Positions 8,158-15,697 of a DNA stretch of 45,478 nt are shown piece by piece. The stretch is taken from assembly GCA_003604985.1 (NCBI GenBank), contig QZIW01000001.1:1-45478 (forward strand). The letters run 5' to 3'. A program made the position numbers and the translations under genes. The stretch is from Ammonifex sp. (lineage in GTDB: Bacteria; Bacillota; Desulfotomaculia; Desulfotomaculales; Ammonificaceae). The notes beneath the pieces are model-generated. The model made no database searches and was not told the origin of the DNA. It was given only the letters and a program-made list of their open reading frames with translations. Every line of letters starts with the position of its first letter. Position 1 is the stretch's first letter.

Positions 8158-9750
8158 TTACACCTGCCGCCGTATAATTATGTGCTTTTTCCACCTTTGG
8201 CGGCTCACCGGGTAGTCCGACCGGTAATGCCCGCCCCGTGATTCGTTCCGCATGAGCGCCGCTTCGGTAATCAGTTCCGCCACGTCTATCATGTCCCGCA
8301 GTTCCATGGCATCGGGCGTTCCGGCCTCTTTGCCCCTGATCCAACCCCAGTCTTCGAAGCGTTTTAAGGCTGTTTCCAGGCCCGCCGCCGTGCGGACCGG
8401 GCCGACATGCTCCTGCATCAGCGACTGCAGTTCCTCCCTGAGTGCCGAAACGTGCACACCGTCAGGAGGGCCGAGGTCCCGGCCGACAACTGAAGAATCC
8501 GTAGCCCCGGGGAATGAAGCCCGCGCGTGCTCCACAATCCGCCCGCCAAAAACCAAACCGTCCAGAAGGGAGTTGGAAGCCAACCGGTTGGCGCCGTGCA
8601 CACCCGCGCAGGCCGCCTCACCGCATGCGTAAAGCCCCCTTAAATTCGTCTCGCCGTGCAGCCCGGTCTTGACCCCGCCCATAAAATAATGGGCCGCGGG
8701 AGATACCGGAATCAGGTCGCAGGCCAGGTCCAGGCCGTTCCTCGCCAGTTGCTCCGTAATCGTCGGGAACCGTCCCCTGACCATTACCGGATCGAGGTGC
8801 CTGAGGCTGAGGTACACGCATTCCGAGCCTTCTGTTTCCAGTTCCCTTAAAATGGCCCGGACCACAACGTCCCTCGGTGCAAGCTCACCCTGGGGATGGT
8901 ACCGCGGCATAAAGCGTTCGCCCTTGGCGTTAACCAGGATGCCCCCCTCACCCCGGACCGCTTCCGAAATTAAAAAGCGCCGAACCCCTTTCAGCGCCAG
9001 GACCGTCGGGTGAAATTGCACGAATTCCATGTCCATGACTTCAGCGCCGGCGCGGTAAGCCATCGCTATCCCGTCACCGGTAACCACTCTGGGGTTCGTA
9101 GTCTCGCGATAGACCTGCCCGGCGCCCCCGGTCGCGATTACCACAACCCTGGCGCGGAAAACCGTGAGCCGGTCGTGTGTCTTGTCCCAGGTGAGCACCC
9201 CCCAGCAAATCCCGCCCGCCGTCAGGAGGTCGACCGCAAAGTGGTTCTCCAGCACTTTTATCCGGTGGTTGCCCCTCACCGTTGTAGAAAGTACGCGCTG
9301 GATTTCGGCGCCGGTTGCGTCACCGGCGGCATGCAGAATGCGGCGCCTGGTGTGCGCCCCTTCCCTGGTCAGGTCCAACCGCCCGTTCGCGCGGTCGAAT
9401 GCGGCGCCAAGCTCGATTAGTTCCTGGACCCGTCCGGGTCCTTCGTTTACCAGGATTCGCACCGCATCAGGTTCACAAAGGTCCGATCCGGCCAAAAGCG
9501 TATCACCGTAGTGAAGCACGGGCGAATCACTCGGACCGACCGCGGCGGCGATACCTCCTTGCGCTCTTTCCGTCGCCGTGTCGTCAATACCCCGCTTGGT
9601 CAATACGACCACGTCGTCCCAGAAGCGACTGGCCAGGTGTGCGGTGTAAAGGCCCGCGATGCCGCTCCCCAAAATAAGAAAGGCGCACTCAACCGTTTCC
9701 AGTTCCCGGGTATCGAAGTTCACCAGGTAGCGCCACGCCAAAAAACCCAC
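8158..9750 (-). CDS. nadB: L-aspartate oxidase
   Basis: 530 aa flavoprotein oxidising L-aspartate to iminoaspartate, which NadA condenses with DHAP. The N-terminal FAD Rossmann motif is ILGSGIAGLYTAHLAS. Family motifs follow: TERAQGGIAAAV, MDMEFVQFHPT, HYFMGGVKTG and ACAGVHGANRLASNSLLDGLVFGG. The C-terminal helical domain (ELRDMIDVAELITEAALMRNESRGGHYRSDYP) is complete. The start at 9750 leaves 2 bp after nadA. Fumarate rather than oxygen is the likely electron acceptor in an anaerobe (inference). Confidence 0.95.
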   Translation of the reverse strand: MGFLAWRYLVNFDTRELETVECAFLILGSGIAGLYTAHLASRFWDDVVVLTKRGIDDTATERAQGGIAAAVGPSDSPVLHYGDTLLAGSDLCEPDAVRILVNEGPGRVQELIELGAAFDRANGRLDLTREGAHTRRRILHAAGDATGAEIQRVLSTTVRGNHRIKVLENHFAVDLLTAGGICWGVLTWDKTHDRLTVFRARVVVIATGGAGQVYRETTNPRVVTGDGIAMAYRAGAEVMDMEFVQFHPTVLALKGVRRFLISEAVRGEGGILVNAKGERFMPRYHPQGELAPRDVVVRAILRELETEGSECVYLSLRHLDPVMVRGRFPTITEQLARNGLDLACDLIPVSPAAHYFMGGVKTGLHGETNLRGLYACGEAACAGVHGANRLASNSLLDGLVFGGRIVEHARASFPGATDSSVVGRDLGPPDGVHVSALREELQSLMQEHVGPVRTAAGLETALKRFEDWGWIRGKEAGTPDAMELRDMIDVAELITEAALMRNESRGGHYRSDYPVSRQRWKKHIIIRRQV

Positions 9751-9752
9751 CC

Positions 9753-10673
9753 CTAACTTATGGCAAGCATCCGCTCGACCGCCCGAACCGCCCTTTCCCG
9801 GACGGGAGACGGCACCTCCACCCGCGGCTCAAGCGTGACAAGGGATTTCAAGACCTTCTCCAGGGTAATTTTTTTCATTTCCGGACACACGAGCGCCGGC
9901 GAAGCAAGGTGGAAGCGCTTCCCCGGGTTTTCCTTCCGGAGTTGGTGCAGGAGACCTTCTTCGGTAACGATAATAAACTCCCGCGCCGGGCTTTCCCGCG
10001 CGTAACGGAGTATTCCGGAAGTGCTTGCCGTCTCGTCGGCAAGATCCAGGACTTCGGGGCGGCACTCCGGATGGGCCACAACCTTGGCTGCGGGGTTTGC
10101 TTTTTTGGCGCTGATAATGTCCCCCGCGCTGATCTGGTCGTGCACGTGGCAGTACCCTTCCCAAAAAATGAACTCTCTATCCGGGTTTTGTCCGGCCGCG
10201 TAATACCCCAGGTTTTTGTCAGGTACGAACAGCACCTTTTTTCCGGTCGGCAAGCTTTTGACCACCTTCGCCGCGTTGGCGGAAGTGCATACCACGTCAC
10301 TTTCCGCCTTAACCGCCGCCGTGGTGTTGACATAACAGACTACCGCCGCATCCGGCACCTGGTTCTTCCTGGCTTGCAAGTCCGGCGCGGTCACCATCGC
10401 CGCCAGCGGGCACCCGGCCTTTACATCCGGTATGAGCACGATTTTACCGGGTGAGAGGACCGCCGCGGTCTCCGCCATGAAGTGCACGCCGCAAAAAACC
10501 AGTACCTTGGCGGGCGTGGATGCCGCACGGCGGGAGAGTTCAAGCGAGTCGCCGATAAAGTCGGCGATATCCTGAACCTCGGGAAGCTGGTAGTAATGGC
10601 TAAGAATAAGCGCCTCTCGCTCTTCTTTGAGGCGCTTTATTTCCTGGATAAGTTGTTCGTTATCTGCAGGCAT
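9753..10673 (-). CDS. nadA: Quinolinate synthase
   Basis: Condenses iminoaspartate with dihydroxyacetone phosphate to quinolinate using a [4Fe-4S] cluster. The three cluster cysteines are visible in VFCGVHFMAET, VVCTSANAAKV and ALVCPEMKKI. The track ORF extends to 10868, but its first 65 residues translate heptad-repeat DNA. The real start is ATG 10673 (MPADNEQLIQEIKRLKEERE), preceded by CCAGGAG. This gives 306 aa, the usual length. First gene of the nadA-nadB-nadC-birA-coaX-dusB run; no clear promoter was identified in the repeat-rich upstream region. Confidence 0.95.
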   Translation of the reverse strand: MPADNEQLIQEIKRLKEEREALILSHYYQLPEVQDIADFIGDSLELSRRAASTPAKVLVFCGVHFMAETAAVLSPGKIVLIPDVKAGCPLAAMVTAPDLQARKNQVPDAAVVCYVNTTAAVKAESDVVCTSANAAKVVKSLPTGKKVLFVPDKNLGYYAAGQNPDREFIFWEGYCHVHDQISAGDIISAKKANPAAKVVAHPECRPEVLDLADETASTSGILRYARESPAREFIIVTEEGLLHQLRKENPGKRFHLASPALVCPEMKKITLEKVLKSLVTLEPRVEVPSPVRERAVRAVERMLAIS

Positions 10674-10722
10674 TTTCCATCTCCTGGGAGACCACTGCAA
10701 TACTGCGCCTGACATATTGGCG

Positions 10723-10845
10723 GTGAGAGGTGAGAAGTTAGAGGTTAGTATCTTTTGAGCTTTTGATCTTTTGCAGGAATTCGCCCAGCGAATTGCTTCA
10801 AGAACTCCCACTTCCAACCTCCGGCCTCCAACCTCTAATTCTGCA
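10723..10845. repeat. Degenerate 7-bp periodic repeat tract (H2)
   Basis: Two stretches show 7-bp periodicity. The first is GTGAGAG, GTGAGAA, GTTAGAG, GTTAGTA, TCTTTTG and so on (10723-10778). The second has the opposite strand bias: ACTCCCA, CTTCCAA, CCTCCGG, CCTCCAA, CCTCTAA (10804-10838). Together they resemble a large imperfect inverted pair of heptad strings upstream of nadA. They lie inside the false N-terminal extension of the nadA ORF. Confidence 0.6.
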
Positions 10846-11165
10846 CGCTCCGCGCCGTCCCTCAGCACTCAAAATGCTACCTGAAAGCAAAGGGTTGCTC
10901 GGTATCACATTGGAGATTTAAGCATTACCCTTTTCTTTAAGGCCTCCATTGCGTGCTGGGTTCCGCGCCATGCTTGTTTTTCGCGATCTCTGGGCCTTTA
11001 GCCAATGTTTGACATTCAGTATGGATAAGCTTAATTCCGGTACATTTGAGTGTTGCAACACTCTTCAAGTACCAGCGGACCGTTGGGATTAAGGATAATT
11101 CTAATTGCGCTGCTCTCGCCTGTCAAGGCAAGCCATTGCGAATATTCGGAAAACTTTGCCTGGGG
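10846..11165. other. Intergenic region without a recognisable gene
   Basis: About 320 bp between the heptad tract upstream of nadA and the panD stop. Short open stretches exist on the minus strand (for example AIRIILNPNGPLVLEECC), but stops interrupt every frame and I recognise no family. The inverted repeat GAGTGTTGCAACACTC near 11050 is a short perfect palindrome. It could be a decayed small gene; I cannot support a product. Confidence 0.3.
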
Positions 11166-11549
11166 CTAACTTCTGTCCCCGTGGACCTCCCCGGACTTAA
11201 CGCTGATTAACCTGTTCTTTTCGTCTACCAACGCTACCCTGGGCCGGAGATTGCGGGCTTCTTCGCAGGAAACCAGGGCGTAAGCCATAATGATTACCCT
11301 TTCCCCCGGTTTTGCCAGTAAAGCCGCAGCACCGTTCAGACAGATCACGCCCGAATCCCGGGGTCCGGTGATGGCGTAACTTTCAAAACGTTCACCGGTA
11401 TCGACGTTGGCTACCTGCACCTTCTCTCCGGGCAGGATGTCGGCCGCCTCCAACAGCGCCTCGTCAATGGTGATGCTGCCGACGTAATCGGAGTTTGTTT
11501 CCGTCACCGTGGCCCGGTGTATTTTGCCGCGTAACATTGTCAAGAGCAT
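11166..11549 (-). CDS. panD: Aspartate 1-decarboxylase precursor
   Basis: 127 aa proenzyme that self-cleaves between Gly24 and Ser25 (YVGSITID) to create the pyruvoyl group, then decarboxylates aspartate to beta-alanine for pantothenate. With the start at 11549 the cleavage site falls exactly at position 24/25 as in the E. coli enzyme, which supports this ATG. That ATG directly follows the panC stop (TGAATG), and GAGGTGGA upstream may be the ribosome site. Conserved GKIHRATVT and [15 protein letters not shown] are present. Last gene of the pan operon. Confidence 0.96.
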   Translation of the reverse strand: MLLTMLRGKIHRATVTETNSDYVGSITIDEALLEAADILPGEKVQVANVDTGERFESYAITGPRDSGVICLNGAAALLAKPGERVIIMAYALVSCEEARNLRPRVALVDEKNRLISVKSGEVHGDRS

Positions 11550-12413
11550 TCATTCCACCTCTACGTCTACCAGTATATTATCAATCAACCGGGCCTTGCC
11601 GAAGTAAGCGGCAAGCGCGAGCAGCACCCGCCCCGGCCCAATTTTTTTTGTGATAATGCTCAGGTCCGGCCAGCTCACAACCTCGGCGTAATCCAGCCGC
11701 GCCGACCGTTCCGCCCGGATACCTTCCTCAAGCAATTTTATCAGCCGGCCGGCGTCCCGCTCCCCCCGTTCGACCGCTTCGCCGGCGCGTTCCAGGGTTC
11801 TGTAGATGACCGGCGCCGCCTTCCTCTCCTCCGGGCTTAAATACACATTTCGGGAACTAACGGCCAGGCCGTCCTTCTCCCGCACCGTGGGGTGAACCCT
11901 GACTTCCACGGGGAAGTTCAAATCTTGCGCCATCCGCTGAATGACCGCAACCTGCTGGGCGTCTTTAAGTCCGAAATAGGCATAGTCCGGCCGGACGATG
12001 TTGAAAAGCTTCGCCACAACCGTCGCGACCCCTTTAAAATGCCCGGGGCGGGAGCGCCCGCACAGCACCTCGGTGATCCCTGCAACCTCTACGTAAGTGG
12101 CAAACCCCTGCGGGTACATCTCTTCGACCGGGGGAACGAACAGGGCGTCTACGCCGGCCTGACGGCACAGTTCTTTGTCTCTGTCCAGGTCGCGCGGATA
12201 GTCCCGGTAGTCCTCCCTGGGTCCGAACTGGAGCGGGTTAACGAAGATGCTCGCGAGCACGCAGTCAGCCCCGTCGCTCCGGGCGTCGCGCATAAGCGCC
12301 AGGTGGCCCACGTGCAGGAATCCCATCGTCGGTACAAAACCGATCCGTTTGCCCTGGGCGCGCATCTTCGCGAGGAAGTCCCGGAGGTCCGCAACTTTGC
12401 CTAATACCTCCAT
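11550..12413 (-). CDS. panC: Pantothenate synthetase (pantoate-beta-alanine ligase)
   Basis: ATP-dependent ligation of pantoate and beta-alanine. The nucleotidyl-transferase HIGH-type motif is PTMGFLHVGHLAL. The pantoate/ATP binding region (VNPLQFGPREDYRDYPRD) and KDGLAVSSRNVYLSPEER (KMSK-like loop) follow. ATG 12413 (MEVLGKVADLRDFL) is preferred over the longer ORF start because GGGAGGGGG lies about 7 nt upstream. It gives 287 aa, the usual length. It is separated from panB by about 215 bp, mostly a heptad-repeat tract, and abuts panD. Confidence 0.95.
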   Translation of the reverse strand: MEVLGKVADLRDFLAKMRAQGKRIGFVPTMGFLHVGHLALMRDARSDGADCVLASIFVNPLQFGPREDYRDYPRDLDRDKELCRQAGVDALFVPPVEEMYPQGFATYVEVAGITEVLCGRSRPGHFKGVATVVAKLFNIVRPDYAYFGLKDAQQVAVIQRMAQDLNFPVEVRVHPTVREKDGLAVSSRNVYLSPEERKAAPVIYRTLERAGEAVERGERDAGRLIKLLEEGIRAERSARLDYAEVVSWPDLSIITKKIGPGRVLLALAAYFGKARLIDNILVDVEVE

Positions 12414-12431
12414 GATTAGCCCCCTCCCCCT

Positions 12432-12626
12432 TTCAAAGTTCAAGGTTCAACGTTCAACGTTCAAAGTTAAACAGTTCGAAGTTCGAAGTTCAAAGTTACC
12501 TTATACTGATGGACCTTAAGGGTCCGTTCTAAGTTGTTTTAAGTTCTGGGTTCTAAGTTCTGTCTTCTATCTTCTATATTCTGGATTATGAATTCTGACT
12601 TCTATATTCTAACTCGTGACTCGCGA
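12432..12626. repeat. Degenerate 7-bp periodic repeat tract (H3)
   Basis: The panB-panC gap is filled by 7-mers: GTTCAAG, GTTCAAC, GTTCAAC, GTTCAAA (from 12439), later GTTCGAA and GTTCAAA. A second part reads GTTCTAA, GTTCTGT, CTTCTAT, CTTCTAT, ATTCTGG, ATTATGA, ATTCTGA, CTTCTAT, ATTCTAA, CTCGTGA, CTCGCGA. A GGACC...GGTCC inverted repeat near 12511-12525 separates the two parts. It is the longest of the heptad tracts and lies within an operon, so it is presumably transcribed. Confidence 0.7.
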
Positions 12627-13469
12627 CTACTCTTTAAGAAACTCCTCCAGTTCCGCCGCCGGCATGGAAAAAGTGTGCTCCGGACCGGGAAACTCTCCCC
12701 TTAGGACATCTTTCTGAAAACCGCCCAAAGCCTTCTTCATCTCCTCCACAAGGTTGGCGTAGCGTTTTACAAACTTGGGCGAAAAACCGCTGTAAAGCCC
12801 GAGCAGGTCGTGCGTCACCAGCACCTGGCCGTCGCAGTCCGGTCCCGCACCGATGCCGATCGTCGGCACGGCGACGGTGGACGTAATCCGTTTGGCCACC
12901 TCCGCGGGGACGCACTCCAGTACGATGCAGAACACCCCTGCGTCCGCCAGGCTCGCCGCGTCCGCAAGCAGCCGCCGCGCCGCTTCCGCCTGACGGCCCT
13001 GCACCCGGTACCCACCAAGCTGGTGCACGTACTGCGGGGTAAGGCCTATGTGGCCGGCTACCGGAATCCCGCTGGACACGATCGCGCGTACCGCTTCGGC
13101 CACGCCCTGCCCGCCTTCGAGCTTTACCGCGTGCGCGCCTGCTTCCTTCAGGAAACGGCCCGCGTTGCGGACAGCTTCTTCCCGGGAAACCTGGTAGGAA
13201 AGGAAAGGCATGTCGCCGATCACCAGCGCCCTTGAAACACCGCGGGCGACCGCGCGCGTATGGTGAATCATTTCATCCATGGTAACCGGAAGGGTTGATT
13301 CATAACCCAGCACCACGTTCCCGACGGAATCGCCGACGAGGATCGAGTCGATACCCGCCTCATCCACCAGCCGAGCCAGCGGAAAATCGTATGCCGTAAG
13401 CATGGTTATCGGCCGTTTCTCTTCTTTCCACTTGCGGAAATGAGCCGTGGTAACCCGTTCTTCAGCCAT
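12627..13469 (-). CDS. panB: 3-methyl-2-oxobutanoate hydroxymethyltransferase
   Basis: 280 aa TIM-barrel enzyme making ketopantoate from alpha-ketoisovalerate and 5,10-methylene-THF. Conserved blocks are ITMLTAYDFPLARLVDEAGID, ILVGDSVGNVVLGYESTLPVT (Mg2+ site), HAVKLEGG, PVAGHIGLTPQ, ECVPAEVAKRIT and GIGAGPDCDGQVLVTHDLLG. The start overlaps the end of the DUF2520 gene by 8 bp, indicating translational coupling. Second gene of the pan operon. Confidence 0.96.
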   Translation of the reverse strand: MAEERVTTAHFRKWKEEKRPITMLTAYDFPLARLVDEAGIDSILVGDSVGNVVLGYESTLPVTMDEMIHHTRAVARGVSRALVIGDMPFLSYQVSREEAVRNAGRFLKEAGAHAVKLEGGQGVAEAVRAIVSSGIPVAGHIGLTPQYVHQLGGYRVQGRQAEAARRLLADAASLADAGVFCIVLECVPAEVAKRITSTVAVPTIGIGAGPDCDGQVLVTHDLLGLYSGFSPKFVKRYANLVEEMKKALGGFQKDVLRGEFPGPEHTFSMPAAELEEFLKE

Positions 13470-14334
13470 GCTGTTTCACCTCACAAAAGATTCTTTCTAG
13501 CGCCGCCGACGCTTCCGCTGCGAGTCCTCTCTCGCGCGCCAGCTTTACCGTGTACAGGCCAAGTATCCGATAGAGTTCCCACTGCCGGCTTCCCATGGCA
13601 AGGGCGTGGCGCCGGATCGTATCCGCGTCCCCCCGGGCAATGGGACCGGTCAGCGCCGCAGTCGGCCCAACCACGCCGACGTTGCTCAGGGTACCCTGGA
13701 TCAGCGGCGAAAAAGCCTCGAAGATCGATTCCCGCTGCAAGCCGGCCTGCTCCGCCAAGTCGTACATGAAGTGCATAAGGCTGACCAGGTAATTGGAGGC
13801 CACGCAGGCGGCAGCGTGATAAAGCGGTTTAGACGCCGCGTCTATCCGGAAAAGGCGCCCCCCCAACTCGGCAACCAACCGGCCGGCAAGCGGCAGCGCC
13901 TCCGGGTCGCCCTCGAACGTGAAGTACGAGCCGGGTAAACGCTCGACGGCCAGTGCCGGTGTCGCGAAGGACTGCAAGGGGTGCAGGGAGAATATCGCCG
14001 CGCCCGCGTCCTTCGCCGGCTGTAGTACCGCCGCAGGCAACGCACCGCTGGTGTGGGCCACGAACTGCCCTGGACGAAAGCCTTCCGCGCCCGCGATCTC
14101 CTCTCCGGCGGGCGCAATGCTCCCGTCCGGCGTGGTTATAAAAACCAGTTCCGCTACACGCGCGGCGTCGGCGTTAACCGGACAGGCCTTTGCCCCGACT
14201 GCTTCCGCGAGTTTTTGCGCGGTGGACGGACTCCGGCTTGCGACCGCTACCACGGGGTAACCCTTTTCTTTCAAATTGAGGGCTAAAGCCGTCCCTACTC
14301 GTCCCGCGCCTATTACGGCGACTTTGTGTAGCAT
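13462..14334 (-). CDS. Rossmann/DUF2520 NAD(P)-dependent oxidoreductase, candidate ketopantoate reductase
   Basis: 290 aa from ATG 14334 (MLHKVAVIGAGRVGTALAL), which has GGAGGGG 5-6 nt upstream; the ORF extension to 14436 runs through the leader and terminator. The N-terminal Rossmann motif is GAGRVG, with VASRS after the second strand, typical of NADP binding. The DUF2520 C-terminal helical domain includes KPLYHAAACVASNYLVSLM. First gene of an operon with panB, panC and panD, coupled to panB by an 8-bp overlap. No panE homologue is present, so it may supply the ketopantoate-to-pantoate step; PanG-type enzymes elsewhere fill this role. The function is inferred from fold and context, not from a recognised catalytic signature. 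Confidence 0.8.
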   Translation of the reverse strand: MLHKVAVIGAGRVGTALALNLKEKGYPVVAVASRSPSTAQKLAEAVGAKACPVNADAARVAELVFITTPDGSIAPAGEEIAGAEGFRPGQFVAHTSGALPAAVLQPAKDAGAAIFSLHPLQSFATPALAVERLPGSYFTFEGDPEALPLAGRLVAELGGRLFRIDAASKPLYHAAACVASNYLVSLMHFMYDLAEQAGLQRESIFEAFSPLIQGTLSNVGVVGPTAALTGPIARGDADTIRRHALAMGSRQWELYRILGLYTVKLARERGLAAEASAALERIFCEVKQHG

Positions 14335-14347
14335 ACCAACCCCTCCG

Positions 14348-14384
14348 AAAAAAACAAAAAACCTCCGGACGCGCCCCGAAAGGT
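14348..14384 (-). terminator. Intrinsic terminator in the pan-operon leader (attenuator candidate)
   Basis: On the minus strand ACCTTTCGGG pairs with TCCGGAGGT (one bulge) and is followed by TTTTTTGTTTTTTT. It lies after the promoter at 14511-14539 and 13 nt before the first gene's ATG, so read-through must be controlled for the pan operon to be expressed. Upstream leader sequence contains other stems (GCAGC...GCTGC) that could form an alternative fold. Confidence 0.65.
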
Positions 14385-14504
14385 AATTTTCCCACCTCCC
14401 GTCTCGGTCCTCTCCGGCTCCAAGCGGTTCGGCCACTTATAAAAAGGCGTCGGCACAAGGTGCAGCTCCCTTGGATGCTGCCCATCCGTTCCGAATCACT
14501 CACC
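14385..14504 (-). promoter_or_regulatory. Structured 5' leader of the pan operon, possible riboswitch
   Basis: About 120 nt of transcribed leader precede the terminator. Visible pairings include GCAGC/GCTGC around ATCCAAGGGA, and GC-rich stems in GGCCGAACCGCTTGGAGCCGG. A leader with an aptamer-sized region, a terminator and then a strong ribosome site is the layout of a regulated leader. A 'pan' RNA motif is known upstream of pantothenate genes in Bacillota, but I cannot confirm its consensus by eye. The T-box core AGGGTGGNACCGCG is not present. Confidence 0.4.
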
Positions 14505-14510
14505 GCGTTT

Positions 14511-14539
14511 ATTTTAGCACACCAGCCTCCCGCTCGCAA
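14511..14539 (-). promoter_or_regulatory. Promoter of the DUF2520-panBCD operon
   Basis: On the minus strand TTGCGA (14539-14534), a 17-bp spacer and TAAAAT (14516-14511) form a good sigma-A promoter. The predicted start is near 14504, giving a leader of about 170 nt that contains the terminator. Confidence 0.65.
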
Positions 14540-14554
14540 TAAAACCGGGTCAAC

Positions 14555-14574
14555 ATTTCGCCGGCCGGCGAAAT
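14555..14574. promoter_or_regulatory. Perfect 20-bp palindrome in a divergent intergenic region
   Basis: ATTTCGCCGG followed by its exact reverse complement CCGGCGAAAT. It sits between the pan-operon promoter (minus) and the LysM gene (plus), 26 bp before the latter's ATG. It could be an operator for a dimeric regulator or an RNA hairpin in the LysM leader; nothing else in the sequence decides. Confidence 0.5.
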
Positions 14575-14600
14575 ATCATGGAGTGAAGGAGGCTGTGCTT

Positions 14601-15479
14601 ATGTTGTATTTCGTTCAACCTGGCGATACTTTGTTTACAATAGCGCAACGGTTTGGTACGACCGTAAACGCGATACTGGCGGCAAACGTGATCTGCAACC
14701 CCGATCTTATTTTTGTGGGCGAGGTCCTGATCATCCCGGAACCGGGGTTGGATTTGCCCAAGGCGGGCGGCGGACCTTACTACGTGGTGCGGCGGGGAGA
14801 TACTCTCTGGTGCCTTGCCAGGGAGTTCAACACAACCATCGGCGTTCTGGCGGCAATCAACGAGATACCCGACCCCAATCTGATCCAAGCCGGGGCCGAA
14901 TTGCTGATCGGGCCCGATGTTCCAGAACCCGGCGCACTGAAAGAAACCTGGGAAACGACGGCCCTCGCTTGCGAGCAGTTAAACCCGCTCCAGATCCACG
15001 GCATCTACTACATCGGGTCCTTCCAGTGGGAAGCGCTGGGCCGGCGCGCCATACCGTTCCTGCTGCAGTTACTAAATAACCCCTGCGATGTAGTCCGCTT
15101 TTACACGGTGATCAGTTTCGGCAGGCTCGGGCTGGACCGGCAAGTAACGACCGCCCTGAGGGGTGTCCTTGGCGACCCCGCCGTCGCGGATATAGCCCGG
15201 CTGGCCCTGCGGCGAATTGAACTGGTGGGCAGGGGCCGGGTGAGAGTCCACCTCGTTACGGCAGACACCGAACTCCTCGCCGAGCCCAACCTGAGCGCCG
15301 CGCCAACACCCCTGCCGGCCGGCACTGAGGTTATAGCGCTCCGGTGGCACATTCCGAGCCCCACCGGCGAGGAAGGGCCGAGAGGGGGTATCCAGCTTTA
15401 CGACCGGGTCCAGGTGACAGCCACGGGAAGGTCCGGGTTTTTACCGCGCGTGGGCTTCGATGAGATACTTTTGATTTAA
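14601..15479 (+). CDS. Protein with two LysM domains and a HEAT-like region
   Basis: 292 aa from ATG 14601 (MLYFVQPGDTLFTIAQ), preceded by GAAGGAGG; the upstream ORF start at 14460 has no ribosome site. Two LysM peptidoglycan-binding modules lie at residues 2-48 and about 61-106 (YYVVRRGDTLWCLAREFNTT). A central alpha-helical region (LQIHGIYYIGSFQWEALGRRAIPFLLQLLNNP...) resembles HEAT-type repeats. The C-terminal 90 residues (VRVHLVTADTELL...RSGFLPRVGF) look like a small beta-barrel, possibly SH3-like. There is no signal peptide, so it may act at the cell wall only after release or in the forespore/spore coat. Enzymatic function unknown. Confidence 0.75.
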   Translation: MLYFVQPGDTLFTIAQRFGTTVNAILAANVICNPDLIFVGEVLIIPEPGLDLPKAGGGPYYVVRRGDTLWCLAREFNTTIGVLAAINEIPDPNLIQAGAELLIGPDVPEPGALKETWETTALACEQLNPLQIHGIYYIGSFQWEALGRRAIPFLLQLLNNPCDVVRFYTVISFGRLGLDRQVTTALRGVLGDPAVADIARLALRRIELVGRGRVRVHLVTADTELLAEPNLSAAPTPLPAGTEVIALRWHIPSPTGEEGPRGGIQLYDRVQVTATGRSGFLPRVGFDEILLI

Positions 15480-15488
15480 CACCGTGCG

Positions 15489-15513
15489 AACGTCTGCTGT
15501 TGATAAAGACGTT
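15489..15513 (+). repeat. Small stem-loop after the LysM gene
   Basis: AACGTCT (15489-15495) pairs with AGACGTT (15507-15513) around an 11-nt loop, 9 bp after the stop codon. It lacks a T tract, so it is more likely an mRNA 3' stabiliser or a chance hairpin than a terminator. Confidence 0.3.
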
Positions 15514-15546
15514 AAACATCAAACCGGCCGCACCGTAAGTGAGTGC

Positions 15547-15566
15547 AAATGGGCTTTGCCCTTTTT
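15547..15566 (+). terminator. Intrinsic terminator after the LysM gene
   Basis: A small hairpin GGGC-TTT-GCCC flanked by AAAT on the left is followed by TTTTT (15562-15566). It is short but has a clear U tract and lies 70 bp after the LysM stop and before the exporter promoter. Confidence 0.5.
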
Positions 15567-15615
15567 CGGGGTACGCCCTTTCTTATTTCTTCCTCAGCAA
15601 AAGGGCCGATTTTCC

Positions 15616-15645
15616 TTGCAACTTTTTCACTAACTGCAGTATACT
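15616..15645 (+). promoter_or_regulatory. Promoter of the MFP/ABC export operon
   Basis: TTGCAA (15616-15621), an 18-bp spacer and TATACT (15640-15645). The predicted start is about 15652, inside the palindrome at 15651-15677, so a protein bound there would block initiation. Confidence 0.65.
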
Positions 15646-15650
15646 CGGAA

Positions 15651-15677
15651 CCAGGTAAACTAATATAGTCTACTTGG
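15651..15677 (+). promoter_or_regulatory. 27-bp palindromic operator candidate (TetR-type)
   Basis: The left arm CCAGGTAAACTA and the right arm TAGTCTACTTGG are reverse complements apart from two G/A-type differences, with AATA at the centre. The length and the position over the transcription start fit a TetR-family operator. The only regulator nearby is the TetR protein encoded at 18975-19541, directly after the exporter genes. Confidence 0.65.
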
Positions 15678-15697
15678 TTTCCCGGGAGGGCCTAAAA

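Noticed and set aside
8156-8344. 63-residue N-terminal extension of nadC
   Set aside because: It overlaps the nadB C-terminus in another frame; family homology begins at 8155 with its own ribosome site.
10674-10868. 65-residue N-terminal extension of nadA
   Set aside because: It translates heptad-repeat DNA; a good ribosome site and the family's normal N-terminus place the start at 10673.
10918-11160. CDGSH-like or other small gene upstream of panD's 3' end (AIRIILNPNGPLVLEECC)
   Set aside because: The frame stops after about 30 codons and no Cys/His cluster follows; similarity is too weak to call.
14385-14504. T-box riboswitch in the pan leader
   Set aside because: The conserved T-box core (AGGGTGGNACCGCG) is absent, though a leader terminator is present.
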